A stretch of DNA of 64,000 nt from Hypomesus transpacificus (lineage: Eukaryota > Chordata > Actinopteri > Osmeriformes > Osmeridae), in the NCBI RefSeq assembly GCF_021917145.1, contig NC_061062.1, positions 13,712,521 through 13,776,520 of the forward strand, given 5' to 3'. How positions within the stretch are numbered: the stretch's first letter is position 1; every line of letters starts with the position of its first letter. Positions 45,917 to 57,782 of the stretch are shown here, piece after piece. A program made the translations under genes and the position numbers. The notes beneath the pieces were generated by a model, which was given only the letters and a program-made list of their open reading frames with translations, ran no database searches and was not told where the DNA came from.

Positions 45917-47790
45917 CTGGGAGACTGGCTAGGCTGGGCCGGAACAGAAACAGGTTGTTGTGTACTGGCGCTCAAAAGCTGCTGGGCTTTGTTCTAGAAC
46001 TACTGTAGATTCTGGTCGGCTGGTCAATGAATTGACCTTGGATCAGGTCTTGGCTGGTTGAAGCTATGCAACAACATACTCATACAGAGCCAACCTGACA
46101 TGGCCTTATGTTCTCTGGTCTGGCCTGGCCTAGCATGATCTGCTTTGCTGTAGCTTTTCCTGTCCTAACCTACACACTAAGAAGGGAAAAGAGAGTTTGT
46201 TTCTACTAGCCTGCATTATTGAACACTTTGTAGGCTTGATGTCAGATGAATGTCCCTGAAGTAGTAGTGTTTGACTGGGGCTCTGACTATTAATCTGTTT
46301 GGACGAAGGCCTTGCTAGTGGAGAGAGCGAATGAGAGCTGGTGGCCTCCATCTCTGTTTCGCTTTGTAGATGGTCAGGCCCTTAAGGACTTAGGAGCCAG
46401 TGTGTCACAATGTAGGAATCTTATTGTGCTCCTTCTGCAACACCCTCAGAGGCTGAAAGAGGATCTGCTCGACTGATGCCATCATTTTCTGTTATTCCTT
46501 AAACATGCAAGTAGGAAGGAGGAAGTTGTCGGTCAGGAGATGCATGTGATTGGATGTCAAAATGTGTTAATTGTTCATCATGTTCCTTAGTCTTGAAATC
46601 TTTCCAGTTTATTTGGTTTGTCTTCATATGACATCTGAAGAGGTTATGGAAAGTTGTTCAGTTGTCAGACTAAAGCCAAACAAGGAACTTTCTGGCTGGA
46701 CGGGTCCTCGCTCGAATATGAAAAGGCAATTTTTACAATTGTCTTTACCTTTTACATGTTGTTTACAAAACCTGATCCTGATGGGACAGGACAGATGGCT
46801 GACCATTTAGAGTCAGAGTAACAATCATATTATTTTACTGTTCCAGGAGAGAGTTACCACCCTGTAAGTCTTTTACGGCTGTCCTAGTTGTAACTGAACA
46901 AAAATAGCTCACCATCAAGCTCATAACAAAAATCTGGTTTACTAGATCAGTTTTGGGTTGTTGCTATTCACTGACAAGGTTGGGCTAAAGTAGCCTGAAA
47001 CTGGAAGCAGCTAGTGGGCTTGTGGAATGGAGGTTCTGTGAGTCTTAAAGATGGCTCTGAAACAGCCCCCAAGGAAGCTACCTAAATCATACCAACTGAC
47101 TGACTTCAAGGAGGTACGGTATGTTGTGCGAATGTATTTTGGATTTGCAAAAATGCATCTAAAGGGGACAAGTCTCATCTTGTGGATCTGCAATACCACT
47201 CCAGGTGGTTCTTTTATATTTTCATGGGAAAATGGGTGCCTAAAAATGTAATTTTTGGTTTAGCAGTTAGACAGACAGAACATCTTACATGCCGTTTTAT
47301 CCTCTGACTCTGATGTTTTCGTTTTTTTATTCTTGACTATTTACAGCACTTCAGAACTTTGAAAACAGTGACACATCTGTCACTTTCCCTGTCACCACCT
47401 CATAGCTCGTCTTGTCCCAGCATTCTGGAACAACATGGGAACTCAGTTGGTTTCTTCTGTTATTTTAGCTAGGGATTTGTGTGGAATGCCTTTCAAAACA
47501 TGTTGAATTATGCACACGCGGCATTTACAGTATAAATGTCACCCAAAGCAATATTTGAATAGAAAAGACCTTTGCAAGGATCTTGTATAATACTAGTAAA
47601 ATGTGAATGGATGAATACTTGTTTTTGTTGACATAAACATCTGATTCAAACCTGTGGTCTTTTTAGTATGTAAAAAAAATCTCCAATGCTCTGTGATTCA
47701 TATGATTATCACTACTATCTCATTGCAGGACCTAATAGAAATTGACTGAAAAACTTTTGAATAAAATGATGGTGCCGTCACTGTTACATG
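45917..47790 (+). other. atg14: atg14 3' UTR
   Basis: No meaningful coding frame. AATAAA at 47760-47765 is the first clear signal; a second lies at 47986-47991. A 3' UTR of 1.9-2.1 kb is inferred. Confidence 0.55.
47760..47765 (+). terminator. atg14: poly(A) signal of atg14
   Basis: TGAATAAAATG, followed by GT-rich sequence (GATGGTGCCGTCACTGTTAC). Confidence 0.6.
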
Positions 47791-48014
47791 TCAGTGGCTA
47801 TGCACATATGACAATGATTATTGGAGTGCTGGCCCTCTTTAATGAGAAACACTGAAATCTAAACCTCACTAGAGACCAGAGTACTGTGCACGCCCCCCAC
47901 ACCCCCCATCAGTTGTTCTAGCCTGAGTCCCCACCCCCCAAAAGAAACACCCACCAACTCCACCAACCGGTGTGTAGAGCACAAGAATAAAATGGTTGAA
48001 ACGTTTCCATGTCT

Positions 48015-50370
48015 TTTATTAAGTCACGTTCTGGAAAGGAAAAACATTCCCTTTCTCTTGCATTAAGGCTTGCAGCCAGGATTTCCCATGTTGTGAAACG
48101 CCACTTAGCTTTACCTGCCAATCCTGCCAGGAAAGGGGCTCTAGGGCCACATAATCCTTGTTTGTAGCTCCAAGATGTCATTTCAATGTAGAATCTCTAT
48201 AAAAGTTAGTCCAGTGGTAGGCATCATTTTCATCTGTAAAACAGTCCATTGTGGTCATGTGAGATGTGGGACTTCGCCTTCACATAGTTTCATAAATATT
48301 GTCTTCCTCCTCCACCAAACGCTTGTTAATCTCAGGAAAATTCTCTTTAGTTTGGTTAGAAAGAGTGCAAATTATACAATGATAATCGGGGTGGTCAGCT
48401 TCTTTTCCAGGGCGTAAAGTAATATTTACGATTACAGGTAAGAACGATATATAAATGTATCGACCCCCCCGAACTGTTGTTTTTACGTCTTTTGGGGGGG
48501 TCCAAGTCTTAATTAGTCAAGCCCCCCTGTAATTCAAACCCTGGACTCTAGAGCTCTGCTTTGGAGGGTACGACTCAATACTTTTTGCTACTTTGTAGTA
48601 ACTTTTTGCGGCCAGCGTTTCTGGAAATGAACAAGGGGAAAACCTTTTATAGACCTGACTAATTGCAATTTAAGACATCGAAAGTTCCGAATTTTAGACT
48701 TTTTAAGACCCAGCGGCAACCCTGTACTGCAGTAGACACGTCGAATGTCTGAACAGCTTTCACTTCCACTACAGCGACAGGAACTATGCATAGACTTGTT
48801 TGGGGGTGTATTCGTAAGTTGTCTTAGGCACAGAGGCCTCGCTACAGTTCAGACTGAGAAAATAAACAGCAGAGCAGTTTTACAGGAACATAAAACCTCA
48901 AATAATGCGCTTTATTGGAGTAAAATTACGGACAGCAGGGATTGTATAACAAACTTTAAAATAGGAAAAATAAGTTTTTTCCCCCCATATACAGTCCTCC
49001 TTATTCTCTTTTGTTCAAAAAATTGTCCAGTTAAAGTCATTGTAAAGCCCAGGTGCTGAGACCTATCCTTTCCATTGGAGGAAAACAGCACAAGGAGATA
49101 TCCGAGTAAAGCAAGATGACACCCAGCAGAGAGACCAGCGGTTAAACAACGGAAAACTCCACCCCATAATAGTAAAACAACCATCCGATTCATTAATATA
49201 TGCATGAGTGGGTGAGAAGGAAAAAAAAAAAAGTATTTATTTCAAACCAACTGATAAGATGAATGCATTCAAGTCAAATCACTGCTGTGGAGAGGTTCCT
49301 CACTCTGCTGTAGATATAGGACTCTTTATTTACACATGTAAACACAACCTGGGTCCCCCCCGAGGCTCCCATCAAAACACAGAACCAACCCCCCCCCCCC
49401 CCCCCCCATGCTCCAACCCCTCCACTCGAAATACAGAGATGGGTATAGTTACCCACTGGGAGGTCTCCAAAGCTTGCCGTCCCACCGTGCCAACCACAAA
49501 ACTGATCAACATTGACGTTCTGATACGGAATCGTCTTGCTGGCAGACTAGTGTGGAGAACCTCCTTGGATCTTCAGTCTGTTTTGCAGTTTGTTCAAAAC
49601 ATGAAGAGATTTGGGTGTTAGCAGGACCGAGCGATCCTACATCAGCCTCACCTAGGTGTCCCAACAGAGGAAGGTGGGATGTGTGGTAGCTCATTGACAT
49701 TATGGCTGGACCAGGGCACCAGATGCTGCCATCTCCAGCACCACAGACACACAGTAACTCACACAAGTGCCTGGGTCTCTGGGTAGACAGCACCCAGCCG
49801 GCAGACCTGCCTCCAGAGGTTATGATCTCTGCGTGCAGCAGCCATACTGACTGCCTCATGAGGCAGAGGTCCCAAGCGTCTGGAGCTGGAGGAGAAACCT
49901 TCCTACAACTCCTCCATACAGCTGTAGCAATCAGAATTAAATCCCCGTAAAAAAAAAGAAAGTGAAGCAAGATAATAAAGATACCCTGACAGAAATCTTC
50001 TGAGGCTGGAGAATTCTTGAATGGGTTAAAGTGCTGACAATCTCAGAGGACCTGAGGGCTAGAGATGTGGGGAAGGGAAGGGCAGGGCAGGGCTGGGTCA
50101 GGTTAGGGGGTGGGGTGAGGGATATTTAGAACAGATCCAGCGATTCCTCATCATCATCCTCATCATCAGTACAGGAAACCTGGTTGCACTCAAGACAAGA
50201 CTCCCACTAGTAAATGCACATGCACATATATGGCAATTTATAACAGGCCACCCAAATACACACATCCACTTGCGCACACACACACACACTCCGGCAAACG
50301 CACTCATATTGATCAAGCCTTCCAAGGCAGAAACAAAGCACACAGAAGGGTCAGTCAGCCCCGACGTCCC
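48015..50370 (-). other. fbxo34: fbxo34 3' UTR
   Basis: The stop of fbxo34 is at about 50371. On the minus strand, candidate AATAAA signals are seen as TTTATT at 49326, 49236, 48909 and 48015 on +. If the last is used, the 3' UTR is about 2.35 kb and ends within about 30 bases of the distal atg14 signal. A poly-C run of about 19 is at 49389-49407 and a short CA tract at 50276-50288. Confidence 0.5.
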
Positions 50371-52647
50371 TTAGGCCTCTTCCTCAGAGTCCCTGACCCT
50401 CTTATAGATTGGCATGTTTATACTGTGGAAGGCCGGCACCCAACGGTTGTCATGGAGACCCACGTTGCACCCGGGCGTGTCTTTGTGGGAGCCGTGGCAA
50501 CACATCCAGTAGCCCGGCCCGTAGGGCATAGCCTGGCAGTAGGGCTTATGGTGCCAGCGGCAAAGGGACACGTCCCCGCGGCCGTAGCGCCTCTTGCACT
50601 GCTTACAGGGGTCGTCCTTGTAGCGGGGGTCGCACACCCAGCGGGAGTCGGCGGGGCGCACGCCGTAGCTCTCAATGACGAACTTGAAGTAGTGGCAGGA
50701 GCACTTGAGGGCGGCCAGGGCCTGAGTGGGCAGCAGGGAGAAGATCTTGAGCAGGACGTGGTGCGGCAGGAAGGCCAGGTACTGCTGTGGCTCCAGGAGC
50801 AGCTGGATCTTAAACCTCACCTCCAGGAACTCGTGAGACACCATGCGACGCAGGGGGAAAGGCACGGCCTCGTGAGCGGCCCTGCCCTCCTCCTCTCCCG
50901 AGCCTTCTTCCTCCCCCTGTCCCTGTCCCTCCTCCTCCTCCTCCTCCTGGTGAGAGGCGGAGAGGGGCGTGGGGAGAGGGAGGGAAGCAGGGGCCGAGGT
51001 CAGAGTCTCTGAGTGCTCGGGGTCTGTGGCACGCTTCAGGAGGGGCACTGTGTCCGGGAGTGTGTGTGTGTGGGGCTGGGTGGAGTGTGTGGAAGAGTGT
51101 TTCTTAGAGAAGAACAGCATGCCAGGTAGGGGCTCGTCTTTTCTCTGCTTGGTGGGGTCTGTGCTTGCCTGGGCCTGAGGTAACACAGACTGATCTCCAC
51201 TCCCACCCTCTGTCAGAACCTCCAGACCTCCAGACCCCAGGCTGGGATCTTCAGGTTTTCTGGCCTGGATGGAGACTCCACAGTTTGGGTCCACACTGGG
51301 AGACAGTAGGACCGAGACTAGAGACACCTGGGGTTCAGACCGGCTGCTGGGTTTGACCGTGAGGCCCGCAGGGCTCTCTGGGGGGCTGGGGGCAGTGTGA
51401 TCCTGGGGCTGGGTGGGCGTGGTTGGAGGCTGGGTAGAGGCAGCGCATGCGTCCGCCCCAGCTAGCAGCACCCGTCCTACGTTCCTCCTTAGGCTGTTGT
51501 TTCGGGAGAGCTCCCCCGCTACGTCCCCACTCGTGCTCTTTCGCTTCAGGCACTCAGACTCCAGCTTGGCCACCATGTCGGACACGCGCACGCTCTCCCC
51601 CTCCTCGTCTGGGTTGTCTCTGGGCAGCAGCTCGGAGGCCAGGGAGGTGGGGGGGACCTTGGATAAGGTGATGGTGGTGGAGCTGCGTAAAGACACGGGC
51701 TTAGAGTCCACAAGCTGGTCGCTGGCTCTCTGCTCGAGAAAGGCCACCATCTCCACCACGGACAGAGTTTTCCCGCTCTCCTCCTCCGTCTCACACTCCT
51801 TCACCTGGCAGTCCAGCTCCTCCACAGACACCCCCCTCTCTGGCAGCAGAGGAGGCTGGCTGAGGGGCTCCCGGGCTGGGCTGCTGTCCCAGGAGCCCTG
51901 GGTGTGGGGAACCAGCAGCCTGGCTCCCTCCCGGAGGACGGCCTGGTGGTGAGTGGACCTCCGGCGCCGCTTGGCCACCGAGCACTCGCTTTCCCAGCAG
52001 CCCTTCACCTTTATGGACACAGTCCGCACCGCCAGCCCACCGGGACCCAACCCACAGTCCGGCGCCTCTTGTGCCACCTCTCCCCCTTCCCCCCCACTAC
52101 CCCCTCCCTCCTCCTCCCCCCCGCTGCCCTCACTGCCGTCTCGCTCGCCTCCGTCATCTCTGCCGCCACACTGCTGCGAAGCGAAGATGGCGATCTTCTC
52201 CTTGGTGTTGCCGGGCTTGATGACGGCCCAGATGTCCAGAGGCCCCTCCCCCTCCTGGGCCTGGTACTGGGCCTGGTACAGGCTGAATGAGGCCTCGTGG
52301 TCCAGGCCAGAGGTGAGCAGCAGCAGGGAGGAGGTGAAGGTGACGGGGCTCTGGGAGGAGGAGGTCGAGGAAGGGGAGGACTTGCTCCTACGGGCCCAGG
52401 TACTGCTCAGTCTGGAGGCGGGGCCACCGTTGTTGCTGACGTTGTGATTGGTGGAGATGAAAGTGAGAGGGCTGCGCCCCCCAGAGGCCGGGCTGGGATT
52501 GGTGGAGCCTGAGCGGGGGCAGGACGGGAGGAGACCCCACTCGGTCTTCATCGCCCCCTGGTGGTGAAGACCGGTCCTCTGGATGTCCTGACAGGTCTCT
52601 AGTCGCAGCTCACTCTTCTGGAGTATAGGATGGGGCTTCAGGTGCAT
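50371..52647 (-). CDS. fbxo34: fbxo34, F-box only protein 34 (758 aa, single coding exon)
   Basis: Probable substrate-recognition subunit of an SCF E3 ubiquitin ligase. The start MHLKPHPILQKSELRLET matches the family N-terminus. A splice acceptor (CCCCTTCAG, read on -) lies 2 bases before the ATG, so the whole frame is in the last exon and the 5' UTR exon(s) lie upstream. Conserved blocks: EGPLDIWAVIKPGNTKEKIA (residues 135-154), VVEMVAFLEQRAS, VSDMVAKLESECLKRKST, SRNNSLRRNVGRVLLA. The F-box is at about residues 621-660 (YLAFLPHHVLLKIFSLLP, LKCSCHYFKFVIE). A Cys/His-rich tail follows (DPCKQCKRRY, LCRWHHKPYCQAMPYG, WMCCHG, GCNVGLHDNRWVPA). Between these blocks the protein is Ser/Pro/Glu-rich and poorly conserved. 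It is slightly longer than human FBXO34 (711 aa). Confidence 0.96.
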   Translation of the reverse strand: MHLKPHPILQKSELRLETCQDIQRTGLHHQGAMKTEWGLLPSCPRSGSTNPSPASGGRSPLTFISTNHNVSNNGGPASRLSSTWARRSKSSPSSTSSSQSPVTFTSSLLLLTSGLDHEASFSLYQAQYQAQEGEGPLDIWAVIKPGNTKEKIAIFASQQCGGRDDGGERDGSEGSGGEEEGGGSGGEGGEVAQEAPDCGLGPGGLAVRTVSIKVKGCWESECSVAKRRRRSTHHQAVLREGARLLVPHTQGSWDSSPAREPLSQPPLLPERGVSVEELDCQVKECETEEESGKTLSVVEMVAFLEQRASDQLVDSKPVSLRSSTTITLSKVPPTSLASELLPRDNPDEEGESVRVSDMVAKLESECLKRKSTSGDVAGELSRNNSLRRNVGRVLLAGADACAASTQPPTTPTQPQDHTAPSPPESPAGLTVKPSSRSEPQVSLVSVLLSPSVDPNCGVSIQARKPEDPSLGSGGLEVLTEGGSGDQSVLPQAQASTDPTKQRKDEPLPGMLFFSKKHSSTHSTQPHTHTLPDTVPLLKRATDPEHSETLTSAPASLPLPTPLSASHQEEEEEEGQGQGEEEGSGEEEGRAAHEAVPFPLRRMVSHEFLEVRFKIQLLLEPQQYLAFLPHHVLLKIFSLLPTQALAALKCSCHYFKFVIESYGVRPADSRWVCDPRYKDDPCKQCKRRYGRGDVSLCRWHHKPYCQAMPYGPGYWMCCHGSHKDTPGCNVGLHDNRWVPAFHSINMPIYKRVRDSEEEA

Positions 52648-54146
52648 GGCTGAAGGGGACGAGAGGAGAGGTCATTGGGATGCAGATGACCATATGTTTT
52701 ACATGACATGCAAAAACAGAGTTGAGTTTAAAAGCTACACAAAACATTTATAATGACCTTCCTTAAGTAACATTCAGTATTACTGTATGTTCAGTAAGAG
52801 AAGGGAGATTTAGGGACAAAATAACTGTTTTTTGCTCACAACATTCTTGGGATGCAGTTAGCTACTGTAGCTAGGTCAGGGTAACAGGCCTTCCTGGGGG
52901 TTGCCCTCAAAAGAGGCCGTCTGCCCTGAAGCCACATCCTTCGGGAGAGCACGCTAGCAGCTAGCGAGAACAGAGGGAGGGTCTGCAGACCACAGCCCTC
53001 TCTGTGGAGAGCTGCTTGCTGCAAGATGAGGTGTGTTCCTCCTGACCTGCCAATGGCAACGCCAACTGCAGCTGTTCCCTGACCCTCCCTCTGCTGACAA
53101 TACTAAAAAAGTGCTGTTCCTCCAGCCGCCCTCCTCTGACATAATGGGAACAGAGAGAACAGCTGGGCACTCAGCTGACCAGGATGTGTGCATGCTCTCA
53201 ATCAAACACACACACACAGCCACAGTGGGACAGCCAGACAGACTCTAGCTCGGACAGGACCAAGTGCATATAAGGCATTGTTCACTACAGCCCAGAAGGC
53301 CTTATTATGGTGGGCAGTATCACGTGACCAAACTGGGGATGGCATGTAAGGGAGGTGGCTGCAGGTGACAAGGGGACTGCAGCTCTCTAGTCGTGGTGGG
53401 GGGGTGAGGGGATTACACACAGACTCATCATCTGATAGGCTGATCAGCAAGTGAAATGCAGTGTGGAGAAATGCAGTTGCTGTGCCCTTGAAAGGCCTGC
53501 ACCGGCCTGCCCACCTTCGTGTCCTCCTTCTCTCTCCCTCTCCCTGTCCCTCTCCCTCCCCCTGGTTCTCCCTTTCTCACACCCTCCTGTCCCTCCTCCT
53601 CCTCCCTGTCTCTCAATCCTGCTGTGTAGGCTTGCGGACAGGAGTGTTTCTGTCGTGCTGCAATCACATTCCAACAAGCCAGGGCGACATTTGGCACATA
53701 GGGCTTATATAGTTTAGTGTAGCTGGGTGTCCTGCCACATGTGAGGGTTTGTTTTGGACGGTGACAGGCTGAGGAAGGGCTGGTTAGGAACACAACAGGT
53801 CAACAACAACTCACTTCCTGTCACAAGGTTCCTTTCACTTCCTGCTTACAGCGACAGCACCTTGGCAACTCAACGAAGGTGCATCTGGTATTGAAATCCT
53901 GACCAGTCGATAGAACGCGAAAATTAACAAGAGTTCTGATAATGGCCATAAATTCACAGTAAGATCTACTGAGGAATTCCAGCCCCCCTGGGCCTCACTG
54001 AGGGTTCGTCACCACATCAGCCTGCTGGGAAGGCAGCACACTGCCCTGGAACAGAGCTGCTGGGGACTGCCCTGGCCTGGCGTCGGACATGTTGTAAATG
54101 TCCTGGGAGCAGCAGAGAGACAGAGAGAGAGACAGAGAGAGAGACA

Positions 54147-54180
<34 letters not shown>

Positions 54181-55418
54181 CAGAGAGAGAGAGAGAAACA
54201 GAGAGAGAGAGGGAGAGAGAGAGACAGAGAGAGAGAGAGACAGAGGTATCTTCAATCTCTCCTACCTCTTCACCCACCTTCTATTGTGAGCGTGGAAGCT
54301 CACCAATAAACGTTCCTCTGAACTGTGCACACCCTGTGTATATATGTACACATGACAATAAAAAAAAGGGGAAGGACATTTGGACAGATGCCATCAGAGC
54401 TCTGCTGTCCCAGAGGTTCAGCCTTGGTGACGGTGTGGCCCTGTGGGTGCCAGCTGTGACGGTGTGGCCCTGTGGGTGCCAGCTGACAACTCCCCGGTTT
54501 TCTAGTCTGTTCCGTTCTATTCTCTTCTCGTCTACATATAAAACACACCCACAGTCTTACCCCTGTAAAATACAGGCTGCACTTTTCAACTGAGCGCTCA
54601 GTTACTTTTGGCAGACTCCTTTTTCTAATCTGCCATCCGTGTTCTGGCCCCTCAATGTGGGTCCTCTCATTTACACAAGCTGAACTAAATGATGGGCCCC
54701 TTCCCTTTGGCTGCCCCCAGCCCCCAGCTCTTGCCGAATGCCCAGCTCCTGTTCTATGCATGATAATAATCTTTTATGATCCTACCTCCACAGTCCAGAC
54801 TAACCCTTCAGGTCCACAGCCACCCAGGAAGTCTTCTACCTAGAACCCAGCCCTGCCCTAGCTGTACCCTAGCCCGTGTCGTACCCCTGCCTAAGCTGGC
54901 CTGGCCCCCACCCCTGCAAAGTCAGACTTTCCTCAGAGAGCGGACACGTGCCAAAACACACATCAGAGCTAATAGCTAATTTGAGGGGAAAGTACAACCA
55001 GCGTTATGTACAAGAAAACAGGCCAGCCTTGGCTTAACAGGCCCAGCAGAGAGCAGAGAAGAGTGAGTCACTGGGCTCTGATGAGGTGAGCTCATACCCT
55101 CACCCAGCCCTCTCCCCCCCGCCCCCCCAAGTACAGCTTCCAAGACCTTGGCTGAGTCTCAATAGGCTACAGTGGCTCTCTCTCCTCCCATCGCCTCTCC
55201 TTAAACTGTAACCCTGGAACTTTCTCTCGTCTGTTTACTTAAGATGAGAGAAAGGTAATAAGGGAGGAGAGGGAGCATCTTAAGACTATTGAAATGCACC
55301 CATCACTGACTGCACTCTATGGGGGGTTGCTGGGAAGCCATCCAATCTGTGAAGTAAGGAATGAAGTCATACTAGCAATCACGGACTGGTCCGCTGAAAC
55401 TATGGTGTAACATTTTTA
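52648..55418. other. fbxo34 upstream intron/5' region, no coding sequence recognised
   Basis: It should contain fbxo34 intron sequence and perhaps its non-coding first exon, but I cannot place it. It includes a purine/pyrimidine-skewed patch (53510-53620), the GA/GACA repeat (54113-54246), a possible retro-element 3' end (about 54300-54367, ending GACAATAAAAAAAA) and a C-rich patch (55100-55135). Confidence 0.55.
54113..54246. repeat. (GAGACA)/(GA)n microsatellite
   Basis: GA dinucleotides with regular CAGA interruptions. Confidence 0.97.
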
Positions 55419-55918
55419 NNNNNNNNNNNNNNNNNNNNNNNNNNNNNNNNNNNNNNNNNNNNNNNNNNNNNNNNNNNNNNNNNNNNNNNNNNNNNNNNNN
55501 NNNNNNNNNNNNNNNNNNNNNNNNNNNNNNNNNNNNNNNNNNNNNNNNNNNNNNNNNNNNNNNNNNNNNNNNNNNNNNNNNNNNNNNNNNNNNNNNNNNN
55601 NNNNNNNNNNNNNNNNNNNNNNNNNNNNNNNNNNNNNNNNNNNNNNNNNNNNNNNNNNNNNNNNNNNNNNNNNNNNNNNNNNNNNNNNNNNNNNNNNNNN
55701 NNNNNNNNNNNNNNNNNNNNNNNNNNNNNNNNNNNNNNNNNNNNNNNNNNNNNNNNNNNNNNNNNNNNNNNNNNNNNNNNNNNNNNNNNNNNNNNNNNNN
55801 NNNNNNNNNNNNNNNNNNNNNNNNNNNNNNNNNNNNNNNNNNNNNNNNNNNNNNNNNNNNNNNNNNNNNNNNNNNNNNNNNNNNNNNNNNNNNNNNNNNN
55901 NNNNNNNNNNNNNNNNNN
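55419..55918. other. assembly gap (500 N)
   Basis: Exactly 500 N, probably a nominal-size scaffold gap. A CA tract and GA repeats flank it on the right. Sequence could be missing here, including a non-coding exon. Confidence 1.
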
Positions 55919-56054
55919 TGGTTGGTATTGGAAGACACACAGAACAATTGACACACACACACACACACACACAAACTCTGAAGCAGACAGGCTGGGTTCC
56001 CAGGGGAAAAAGACTGGACAGAAGAAGTGAGCAGTTCCTCTGTTTTTGTTAAGT

Positions 56055-56057
<3 letters not shown>

Positions 56058-56151
<94 letters not shown>

Positions 56152-56162
56152 GCGAGCGAGCG

Positions 56163-56208
<46 letters not shown>
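56058..56208. repeat. (GA)n microsatellite with (GCGA)n core
   Basis: Pure GA with a short GCGA block at 56143-56167. Confidence 0.97.
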
Positions 56209-56212
<4 letters not shown>

Positions 56213-57639
56213 TGTTATTGCGGCCAGCTCGCTTGGGGAATATCCTCTATCCTTTGACCAAATTCAGTGTGATGAGCTGAAGTGAAGTAGAGGGAAAGAT
56301 AGAGAAAAGGAGAGGGAATGACAGGAGAGAAGACAACAGAAGGAGAGAAGAGGAGGGATATAAAGGAGGAGAAAGTAAAAATAGAAAGATGGTGAGAAGG
56401 AAAGGAGAACCGAGGAGAAGATATTGTGTTGTCATAACCGATATCCAGTTTCTATGATCGGAGTAGCAAAAAGGATGTGTCTAAGGCAGCACGTAGAAGG
56501 GCAGAGAGAGCCAGAGTGTCAGAGAGTGGAGAGGCAGAGCAGCACATTATTCTGGTCTGTCTGCTACTTAGACAAGAGGTCAGAGGGGAGGCAGGAAGAG
56601 ATGGTGTAAATGACTCAGCTCCTGTCAGACACTCTTTACTATGGCACCTCTGGTTTTATTCATTCAGATTAATGTGACACAGAGTCTGCTCGTCACAGTA
56701 CATCTGCACTGTACTGTATGTTTCTTTTCTTCAGTTTACAAAGTTCCCCATTACTGTAATTGCGGATTGGAGAGAAATTATATTCTCGATGATGGTGAGG
56801 AGAGAGGAGGAGAGGAGAGAGGAGGAGAGGAGAGGAGGAAAGAGGATAGAGTGGAATAGAAAAAGGAGGAGAGTGGAAAAGAGAGGAGAGGAAAGTGGAA
56901 GAGGAGGAGTCTCTGAAAACTTAAGCCTCAATGCCTGCAGGCAAGCTGCTTTTTCAGACTAGTTCACACAGCCTCTAACGACACCAGACTTCTCACTGCC
57001 TTCTCAGACTGCACACGCACACACCTTACATGAAAAACACACACCTTCAAGCTTTTGTGTAAACACACTCAAGATAAAGTTCCACAAACATTGCCCAACT
57101 CACACACGCACACACACTCATACTTCAACAACACAAGACAGAGTCCTCTGTGAAGCCATCCAAAATCTCCAATCTTAAACCCAGTGGAGATGAAGAAAAG
57201 AAAACATTCCCCTCTGTCTCTCCTCTCCTCTCTCTCCTCTTTTCTCTTTCTCTCTCTTCTCTAGCTCTCTCATTCATAAAAGACTTTGCCTTTACGATAA
57301 TACCCGCGATGGTGCACTGCAAGGACTTTTCCATAAAGCAATTTCACGGCTGTAAATTACCTTACTTTTATACGAGTGTGACACGGCATGGCAGACAGGC
57401 CGGGGGATGCTGGGTAAAGGGTATCTGAAAGGTAACCACCATTATGGAGGGAATCCAAGTGATTAAAACTAACTGAAGGACAGGAGGGAAAGAGAAGAAG
57501 GGAGGGAGTGAAGGAGGGAGATGGAGCGATGGGGGAAGGGGCCGCAAAGAGATGGAGAGCCAGGGAGATCAGGGAAGATGGGCAGGGAGAGGGGAAGTGG
57601 GGTCGAGATGGAGAGAAAGAGGGGGAGTGCACAAGAATA

Positions 57640-57782
<143 letters not shown>

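Noticed and set aside
50230-51012. 260-codon open frame on the + strand antisense to fbxo34
   Set aside because: It mirrors the Cys/His-rich and acidic coding sequence of fbxo34 on the other strand, shows no family similarity, and is explained by the GC-rich codon bias of the real gene.
55372-55974. Frames running through the N gap
   Set aside because: They consist of unknown residues across the 500-N gap and carry no information.
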